From contig QXCR01000095.1 of the NCBI GenBank assembly GCA_004380135.1, forward strand, positions 51,308 to 115,307: a stretch of 64,000 bases of DNA. The letters run 5' to 3'. A program made the position numbers and the translations under genes. Under the pieces are notes generated by a model. It made no database searches. It saw only the letters and a program-made list of their open reading frames with translations, and was not told the DNA's origin. This stretch comes from Stemphylium vesicarium (taxonomy: Eukaryota; Ascomycota; Dothideomycetes; Pleosporales; Pleosporaceae). Positions 56,123 through 64,000 of the stretch are shown one piece after another (positions within the stretch are counted from its first letter, which is position 1; each line of letters starts with the position of its first letter).

Positions 56123-57248
56123 GGGTAGGGGGAGTAATGGGTTGGTTTCGAGATAGCGATTCTGTGATGCTGCTATATGAATCACGATATTTGAGTTTTC
56201 CAGAATGGGTTGGCGTTATGGTACGAGTTAGGGCAGACGATATCCACTTAATTCAGACTTTTTTCTAATTGTACACTCTTTTTTTGACATGAACTCTTCT
56301 ACCCATTCCGTTCCCAGTCAGTCACGATCACTTACAATGGTATCCCAGCCCGCGGATCTCCACAGGCCCTCGCTTCGTTCCCCTCCACCCAAGGCGCTGG
56401 GTTCGTCCTCCCAGCTCGCCAACCGAGGTTGGGGCCATCCTAGATGACGTCTCAGGTACCAAACCTGCATCCAAAAAAAGTCCTCCCTCCGATGCGCTTT
56501 ATTGGATCGCACCTAAGTAGCCTACTCATCACGATTGGAAGGAAGGATGGTAAAGTTTGAGCGTGAATCCTGGTTTTGGGCCCGCGGAAGTGGGCGAGAT
56601 GACTAGATTTGGTACTGGTTGCTGCTAGTGACAATATGGGGGGGAGGGGGAATGTGTGTGACGGGAATTGTAGTCGAAGTTTAATGTTTCAGCTTTATGC
56701 GTGATGGGGGGAAGGGGCTGGTTTGGTCACCGGGGTAGGTTCCGGGAAGCGTTAGTGGTGCTGAGGGTGGATTGGGGATGGGGGCTGGGGGGTGGTACGT
56801 CATTGGTTTTGCCGACGGGGAATTGTAGCGGGTTTAGGGAATGCGGTGGTGGGATTACGGGGGACTGCTTTGTTTCCATACTGCGACTTCATAGTCTCTA
56901 TTTCCGGGTTTGCTATAGGCAGCGGGCCTGTCACGTGTTGCTGGTATATCAGCTTTTTGCTGTGCAACATAAGGCTGCGTGGTTCAGCTGGTGACAAGAT
57001 TGGAACTTCTGGCTCATCACAAGCATGCGACGCGACATGGGTTCAGAACATATGCAGACATGAAAGAATGAATATGTGTTGTTGGGGATCAGGTGAGAGT
57101 CGGGGCAGGTGCACCGCAGGGTTAGTGGCGGTGACACTGACCAGTTGCCTCTTGGGCGCCTTCCGTCTCCCTAATAACGCTTTCCGGCTTCGACGAGGCT
57201 TACTCAGCCTTCTTCGCTAGAAACCCTCTGTTCCCACGAGCCACTCAG
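56123..57248. other. Intergenic, no gene seen
   Basis: G-rich around 56640-56830. No supported ORF. Confidence 0.5.
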
Positions 57249-57805
57249 GTGTTATACTCCGCGCTGGTTGACGAGGCGCTCCGACGTTCTCCATCACCAC
57301 CACCCAGTGAGATTTGTCGGAGCTCGATAGCTGTCGACAAATTCGAATTCGAAGGTGTTGAAGACGCCAAGCTGGCAGCCTTACGTCAACCATGGTACCA
57401 CCACCCAGTGGCTTACGTGAACAAACGCGTGATGTCGGGAAGCACGTCGACTTCTTGCACGCTGGCATCCAAGGCTGCGTCCTCCACGAACGTACCATGT
57501 CTATCGACGTACGGTTGGGGAGCCAACTGCCAATTGCCCTTAGACTCAAATACCGCCAGTCGAATGCGGCAAGTCCCGAGCGACAAGAAGAACTTGAGGA
57601 GAGTTCGATGACAGCTGGAGATGGGGCTGGTGAGATCTTTAGTCGCCTTGAACATGCGTACGACAACCAGCTCAATAGAAGGCTTCACTGCAACAATTTC
57701 GTCGACTGGATCGAGACATTACAAGCTGAAGGACGGATAAACAAACCCCTCTTCGTACTCTGGAAATACGAAAGTGATAGATTGCAGGCCGTGAGCATGC
57801 GCTAG
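57249..57805 (+). pseudogene. Possible gene remnant, family unknown
   Basis: Two overlapping frames look partly protein-like: an upstream piece ending KFEFEGVEDAKLAALRQPW and a downstream piece GKHVDFLHAGIQGCVLHERTMSI ... FVDWIETLQAEGRINKPLFVLW that stops at 57805. No clean intron joins them, so a frameshifted remnant is likeliest. A chance ORF cannot be excluded, and antisense ORFs overlap. Confidence 0.25.
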
Positions 57806-57939
57806 CTTCCATGCCAACGCACACCATGATTCTCGAAAGCCTAAACGAGGAAAGCGGCGTCGACACCACCCCTTCGTCCAAGGATAAGGGAATGGCATAG
57901 ATCATACACCTCATCGATAAGACGCCAGGTTGTCGGGTT

Positions 57940-58993
57940 TCAGTTCTTGCCATAATGCCCACGTTCAGGGATCCAGAGTGGCATGACAATGGTGATGGAC
58001 TTGAGCAATTTCAGGTTTTGACGACCAATCTTCGTGATGAAGGCGTAGGTTGCCATATGTCCATTGACACCTGAGAACCGGAACTCATTCTGACCGTAGA
58101 ACACTACCGCAGCCTCGGCATTGATTTGCTTACATGTCCGCAGTAGGCCTAGGTTATGGGCACGCTTGGTGCATAATTTCCTCTCCAGGATGACGGCATT
58201 GCAACGGCACCGTTTTTGGTCTGCGTACACGTCTTTGGTTCCGGGCCAAAGTTCGATAGGCTCGTCGAGGTCGAGGACGTGATGGTACACCATGTTGCGA
58301 ATCTCGGTTGGAAGTTCGAGGAAGGAGAGATTCTGAGGGCGTTTCTGGTTCTTCGTCAGCATCTGAGTGTTGCAAAAGCACCGGAATGACCTACGACAGG
58401 CTTCTGGTAGAGACGTTCGCCGTATAGGTAGGGGTATCGCAGGTATGAGCGAAGTTCATCCTCAGAGTACACCACGTAGCCACCCTTGACTCTGGCATCT
58501 GCCCTCCTCTGGGCCGCCTTTTCCTGTTTCTCTTCGAATCTCTGTATGCGTTCTACCTTGGCCTTTTTCTTCTTCCTCAATTTCTTTGCCTTTGCCTTTT
58601 CTCTGCGCTTCTCCTTAGCTGTCTTAGCAACGGCCTCACTGTCTACAGCGTCGGACACGTTCGCTGGATCTACCATGGCTCCATCTGGATGAATGTTTTC
58701 GTCGTCCATACCAGGGTGGTAGACTTGTCCGTGGATCGAAGCAGCCTTATCTGCTGCGAGCTTCTGGGCTTTGCGAGCCCTCCGCTTTGCAAGTTTGGCC
58801 TTCTTTTTGAGAGTCTTCTGTTCCTGGGCCGTGTCGAATGTGTTTTCTTCCTGTGTAGCTGAACCAGACGGTTCGAAAGTGTCACCGGTATTCCAGTAGT
58901 CGTGGGTGTCTGCAACGACGCTATTTTACGGTTAGCATCGCACTGCACTGGACCTGATATCCCCTAGTGGACAACTTACCCCTCGGACTCCAT
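57940..58993 (-). CDS. Lys-rich coiled-coil protein with C-terminal 2EXR domain
   Basis: Exon 1 is 58993-58980 (MESEG), intron 58979-58921 (GTAAGT...ATAG), then a frame coding a charged helical region (KKKAKLAKRRARKAQKLAAD; KEKRREKAKAKKLRKKKKAKVERIQRFEEKQEKAAQRR) ending YGERLYQKPVVGHSGAFATLRC at 58356. In another frame, starting at ATG 58362 and overlapping by seven bases, comes a typical 2EXR domain: LSFLELPTEIRNMVYHHVLDL, LLRTCKQINAEAAVVFYGQNEF. The halves join in frame if GTAGGT...CTCAG (34 bases) is removed, shorter than normal fungal introns; otherwise this is a frameshift or two genes. After 57940 the frame reads TGA then NPTTWRLIDEVYDLCHSLI, suggesting an early stop or another intron. 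2EXR proteins are common in fungi and uncharacterised. Confidence 0.55.
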
Positions 58994-59568
58994 GGTCGTT
59001 CGACGGATCAATTCTTTATTTTCCGTAATTAGTCGGATGCTACAGGTTGGTACAGTGCGATGGTTGAGTTCAATGAGACTTTCTGGGAGTCTCGGAATGG
59101 TCGGTATAAATGGACAGAAGGGAACACTCACGACTGGCACGTGCTCCTGTCCTCACCTATTCCTCATCCAGCCTTCGTACTCGAGGTACAGAACTAATCC
59201 TAGGGTCGGTTGCCCCTCCAACTGCTTCCGTGCCCTTTCACTCAAACTTCGGCTGATGGCACGTTTGGAGAGTCAGACCTTGACCAGGAACATTCACTCC
59301 TTTTCGGACCAATGGCATACCGCTCGAGTACATGGCTGTGGGTCTCGAGGGCTCTGTCGTCAATAATATCACGATGCTTTCGAGGATTCACAATTTTCTG
59401 ATCACGAAGCACGCAATGGAAACCACTGCTCATCGAGTTCCATCGTGTGACAGCACTAGTTCGTTGCCTACCTATGAGAGCAGTGGTATTGCTTCTGAGG
59501 ATGGTCTTATCTATCTTGTGTACAATATACCCGACCACTCAGCCATCCGATCACAAAAACACCCAGAT
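58994..59568. other. Intergenic, no gene seen
   Basis: Upstream of the 2EXR gene. The plus ORF 59332-59634 has no recognisable feature. Confidence 0.4.
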
Positions 59569-60398
59569 CTACAAAGCCCTCAGCTTCAAGTCCCCGTCCA
59601 GATCGTCACGATTGGGACCGCATATACGACTTGAAACAGCCTTCAACAGCGTTTTGTACCGCGCGCAATCGTGAGGGAAGTGTTTCCGCGCAAAGCTAAT
59701 TGCGTAGTGATGTACCTGGGCGAAACCCCGACTCGTCAATGGAGAATTGAAGATTTCGCGCAAATCATCGAAGAGTATGCCGCCATCTCCGACTTCGGTG
59801 GCTAAACGATTGAGGTGATAAAAGCCATAGTCACGGTATTGTACATCGAACTTCTGTCGCACTAGCTTCACGAAGCAAGTTTTCCACATGCCGTACTCGC
59901 TGCTCGCCACAAACTCGTCGCCACGATCCAAACACTTCTTCAACATTGCTGCCAAGATATTCAGCTCCAGCAATGTCTGGCTCGCTGAAGGCTCTATTTC
60001 CTGGAAAGATTGGATTTGCTTTTCAATCTGTGCGGCATGCATACAGTGAAGTAGGCATTCGTAATCGGGGTAGTCAGCGCCTTTGCGGAGATGGCGATAT
60101 ATCTCACGCTTGTATGTACTAGAGCCCCAAGGACGTCCAAGACAGCTAACGTAAAGGTCGAGCTGATAAAGTCGGCCTGCATCTTGGAGCAGGAAGATGA
60201 AGCCGACGCCCCCGAAGTCTTTGACCACATCATCAACAATCCCTCGGGCGAGCGCATGGTGATGCTTCGGGAGATCAGTATTCGGTCGCTCGATGAAGGA
60301 CGCAAAATGCTGAGGCAGGACTTCACAGAGAAGATCTACGTCGGAAAGCGAGTCAGCGCACCCTCGCGCTAACGACCCTCGCGCAGGATGAGGGGATA
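59569..60398 (-). pseudogene. Gene fragment without start, unknown family
   Basis: An open frame begins right behind the truncated AlaRS copy and ends at 59569. It reads SLSDVDLLCEVLPQHFASFIE, KDFGGVGFIFLLQDAGRLYQLDLYV, YECLLHCMHAAQIEKQIQSFQEIEP, DVQYRDYGFYHLNRLATEV and SFARKHFPHDCARYKTLLKAV, helical and protein-like. No ATG occurs before the middle of the frame (MHAAQ), so the 5' end is missing or lies in an unseen exon. A 15-base tandem duplication (CGCGAGGGT...) sits at its start. Confidence 0.35.
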
Positions 60399-60406
60399 AT
60401 TTTGAC

Positions 60407-63131
60407 TCATCTTACTGGTGCGATGAAACAGCCATGCGCAACCTTTCCCCCAGCGTTATCGGCGGCAATGAAATAGACGCTCTTCTCGCAGCTGCTAACG
60501 GTTTTGGGAGTGTCAGAGACGACTTTGGCGGATGTGTTAGGCGGAAGCTTGGCGACGTGGAACATTGATGCTTCATTGTCCTGGAAGTGCTTCTCGACCG
60601 CGCCGAGGGCTTCTTCTACCTGAGCCTTCTGCCCTTCTTTTAATCCCTTTAAGGCGTCTTTGGCCACTTTGACCAGGCGTTGTGTGAGGTCTCGCTTGGC
60701 CAGCGCGGGAATGTGTGACTCGGATAATTCCAGCTGGGCTTCTTTGACCATGGCTTCCTCCTCTACGGTATTAGCCATTGCCTGTAAATTAACGAGACGC
60801 TCTTCAAAAGAGCTCGCCACTACCCGTGCTTTCAGGGCATCTTGCCCCGTCACGGCAACGATACGTCGAACGCCCTTGGCAATGCCGCTTTCCTCTAGCA
60901 CAACGAGGTCTTCGACTTGACCGGTCTGCAAAACATGCGTGCCCCCACAGCACTCAATGCTGTACTTTTGCCATTCTTCTGCGGCCGGACCCGCTAAGAT
61001 GTCGTCTAGTGCTCTGCCAATAGACACGACCCTCACTGGATCAGGATACCACTCCCTAAACACAGCGCGTACGCCTGCAATATTACGCGCCATCGACAGA
61101 TCCACATCAGTGCTAAAGACAGTCTAGTTGTTGCCAACATAGTCTTCTGCAATGCGCTCGATTTGCATCAGCTCGTCCGACTGGAGACCGTCCTTGTACG
61201 AGAAATCAAAGCGCAACTTATCCGGAGCTACGAGCGAGCCTTTCTGCTCGATTTCGCTTCCCAATGTCTCTCGCAAAGCAAAGGTCAGGATGTGAGTGCC
61301 GGTGTGGTTCATACGGATGGGCTGACGGCGCGACTCGTCGTATTCTGCGACGATTTGGTCCCCAACCGACAGGTTGCCAGATATCATTTGGCAAACATGG
61401 AGCACATAACCCCCGTAAGATCGCACGTTTTGTGCGTGCATTTCGGCGATACCTTCGATAGACAGAGTGCCAGTGTCAAATGTTTGACCGCCAGACTCAG
61501 CGTAGAAGTTGGTTCTGTCGAGCAAGATACCGACCTGATGATCTCTTAGAACAGAAGTAATAGTGCTGGGAAATGTTTTGTCGTAGTACACCGAATTCAC
61601 CGTAGCAGTGATGGATGCAGTGTCATATTTGGCATCATCCTTCGTCGCAGACAACTTATCCTTTTGCTCCAGCTAAACAATGTCGTGAACATCAAGTACA
61701 AGGCGGTCGGACACTTCAGCCTTCTGACCCCTACTAGCCTCGCGTGCGTGTTCTTGCGCTATGGCGACCTCTTCGGCCATGAGTTTAGTGAGGTCGACAG
61801 GGAAGCCGTAGGTATCATAAAGGCGCCATACATATGTCCCAGGAACCCCTTTGAGCTGATTGTCGCGGCAGCTCTGGGCGTATTCATTGAACATGGCTTC
61901 TCCACGATCCAAAGTAATGGCAAAAGCGCTCTCTTCTTCATCCAAATTGGCTTGGACCTCTTCACGTCTCTGTCGAATCTCCGGAAAGGTGCCGCCCATG
62001 TGTTGGATAACGGTGGGCACAATTTTCGAGAAGAAGGAGCCAATCTCAGCGTGGAAATACTCTCTGCCATATCGAGCTCCGCGCCTGATGATGCGTCGTA
62101 CGGTATACCCACGACCGACGTTGCCGGGAATGACGCCGTCAGATATCGCAATCGTACTTGTGCGAACATGATCAGCGATAGCCCGATAGGCTGTGTTAAT
62201 GTCATCGGCATCGTCGTCGCCGAAGTTCCCTTGATACGACCGAGCCCCAGTGGCTTGTTGGATCCTGTCGAAGAGAGGGGTGAAGAGATCGGTGTCGTAG
62301 TTGGATGTCTTGCTCTGCAAAGCAGCTACAAGACGTTCGAATCTAAGACCCGTGTCGATATGTCTGTTAGGAAGCAGGCGCAGGGATTTATCTGGCTCCC
62401 GGTTGAACTGTATGAAGACGACATTCCATATCTCGACAACATTTGGATTATCTCGGTTGACCGGATGCGCGGCATTGCGACCACCAACCAAGTCGTAGTG
62501 TAGTTCGATACAGGGGCCGCAGGGACCTTGATCTGACATTTCCCAGAGGTTATCCTTCATATTGCCTGGTATGATATGGTCGTCCGCAACACCGACTTCG
62601 CGCCAGAGGTTCTTAGCTTCGTCGTCCGGATCAAGGCCGCTGGGTGCATGGCCCTCGAAGTAAGTGACGTAGAGACGGTCAGGGTCGAGGCCGTAGACTC
62701 CAGTGAGCAATTCCCAGGAATAAGCGATAGCTTCCCTTTTGAAGTAGTCGCCGAACGACCAATTTCCGAGAATCTCGAAGAACGTGTGGTGATAACTATC
62801 CTTTCCAACGTCATCAAGATCATTATGTTTACCCCCCAGCGCGGATACATTTCTGGGTGTTCGTCAAGCGCTTCGGGCGACCGAAATCAGACTGCGGATC
62901 GACTGTTTCCAGAAAAATGGACTTGTACCGATTCATGCCAGCATTGGTGAACAGTAGTGAATTATCGTTGAATGGAATGACGGAAGAGGACGAGACTACG
63001 CCGAGAAGTCAGTTCCTGCTCATTAAGTGCGAAAACCGATACACATCCAGCGTATGGCCTCTGTCGGTGAAGAATTTGAGAAAAGTGTCGCGGGCTCTCT
63101 GGGCAGGCCATTGAGCCCTCGTCAATGCCAT
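60407..63131 (-). pseudogene. Broken alanyl-tRNA synthetase copy
   Basis: From ATG 63131 (RAQWPAQRARDTFLKFFTDRGHT) an intron near 63080-63030 leads to SSSSVIPFNDNSLLFTNAGM, the class II AlaRS catalytic start. At 62832-62837 a run of six C (plus strand) gives one base too many, so RAGG is followed by a stop while KHNDLDDVGKDSYHHTFFEILGNWSFGDYF continues in the shifted frame. That frame reads through the aminoacylation domain and editing domain (MNHTGTHIL, ECCGGTHV) but carries TAG at 61673-61675 (after LDVHDIV) and at 61124-61126 (after DYVGNN). It ends at 60407 after KVAHGCFIAP, short of the usual C-terminus. AlaRS is essential and normally single-copy in fungi, so a working copy must exist elsewhere. 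A sequencing error could explain the homopolymer but not all lesions. Confidence 0.8.
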
Positions 63132-64000
63132 TGCAGAAAGAAATCGTTGGTAAGGAGGTGCGGCGTGAACCGTGAAGCTGTCTGCCAATGCTGCTACTGA
63201 TCGGTAGCCACCACAGCGGCTGCTAGATTTTGCGAGTATGTGGCGCATTTGCACTGGGTTGAATTGTAGCATGTACCAGTAGCAGTATTGTGGGAGGCAA
63301 TCGCCGAGGGGACGTAGGAGCTGACTGCGGTCGAGAGGCTCAAGATGGTGCAAAAAGAACGACTCACCAAATTGCCAGTGTTAACCTGCATCCTGCAGCA
63401 AGTACGCCAAGCCCATATATGTTTCACTGGATTGGTGAGTGTGCAGGTGTGGGCTGAGCTGAAGGGGCCCAATAGGAAGCACGCCTGTATAGCGCAGTTT
63501 CGGTACGTCGATCGGTCCGGTAGTGTCGACTCCCGAACCCATGGGGACACAGCGCCACCACCGCGCCCGATGCGTTAGCCCTGCTCGTCCCCCGCCTATC
63601 ACGCGTGCACTCAAGGCTGGCCTCATGCCCGCAATGCCGTTAATGGCAAAGCCCACGGCATGCGCGTGCCATCTCCCCCTTCATCACCAAATGTGCTGAA
63701 AGCCACACGAAAGCCTGTTCTTGACCCTGCTGACCATGCAAACCACTTATTCCGGATCAAAGAAACCATGCATGCAGATGTCTTTGCTGTGCGGTCGTCC
63801 GGTCAAATTTACCGCTAGAGTCTCGACCCAAGGAATTTCCAGAAACGGCCGCATAACACACGCAGTCAGGCCCTGCAGCGGGATAGCGTGCGATGTATCT
63901 ATCTCGCCAACGTGATCACGGTGCGACTGCTGCAGCTGGTTGCCGGAATCGGCAAATGCTTTCGCGCGCTTGCGATAGACGGGGGGGGGGGGGGGGGGGG
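63132..64000. other. Contig end, no gene; terminal G run
   Basis: No supported ORF. The last 20 bases (63981-64000) are all G, which looks like an assembly or sequencing artefact at a contig edge rather than a telomere (fungal telomeres are TTAGGG). Confidence 0.6.

Noticed and set aside
63981..64000. Terminal G run as telomere
   Set aside because: No TTAGGG units; more like an assembly edge.

Overview
The window looks like chromosomal DNA of a filamentous ascomycete, most likely a dothideomycete/pleosporalean fungus (inference from gene content and style). Genes sit on both strands, carry short introns (about 45-80 bp, GT-AG with a CTRAC-type branch point) and are separated by 0.2-2.5 kb. 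The recognised families are typical of Pezizomycotina: a Baeyer-Villiger monooxygenase, an extracellular intradiol dioxygenase, a Jen1-type carboxylate transporter, a HeLo-NACHT NLR, a P450, a GH3 glycosidase, RRP41, an ERCC6L2-like SNF2 ATPase and an RNA-dependent RNA polymerase. The window ends in a run of 20 G, which looks like a contig edge.

Layout. 1-4.2 kb: 3' part of a flavin monooxygenase and a small DUF7053-like gene. 4.7-6.4 kb: a decayed secreted-protein gene with internal repeats. 7.6-8.8 kb: intradiol dioxygenase. 11.4-14.3 kb: a coiled-coil protein and a mitochondrial Bax-inhibitor-type protein. 15.3-16.1 kb: a 5'-truncated MFS transporter. 17-20 kb: two paralogues of unknown function. 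22.2-23.8 kb: carboxylate transporter. 25.3-28.7 kb: HeLo-NACHT gene broken by a nonsense codon and a 376-bp hAT-like MITE. 29.3-34.5 kb: a cNMP-binding/F-box/LRR protein and a glycine-zipper protein. 35-37.1 kb: tandem RNase III-like mini-genes, one decayed. 37.7-42.1 kb: RRP41 and an ERCC6L2-like SNF2 ATPase. 42.5-46.6 kb: P450 and GH3. 47-53.3 kb: an RdRP fused in frame to an SF1 helicase, divergent from a P-loop NTPase. 55-56.1 kb: a proline/charge-rich protein. 57.2-63.1 kb: a decayed area with a 2EXR gene, gene fragments and a broken alanyl-tRNA synthetase copy.

The most interesting item is the RdRP-helicase fusion (47036-52430). It joins in one reading frame two activities that work as separate subunits in known fungal RNA-silencing complexes. 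Next are the MITE-disrupted NLR, where an 8-bp target duplication and frame-neutral net insertion are visible, and the extra alanyl-tRNA synthetase copy with two in-frame TAG codons and a homopolymer frameshift. Several nonsense codons here could have arisen by C-to-T change. I saw no convincing tRNA, rRNA, CRISPR or replication origin. Intron positions come from splice signals and reading frame only.
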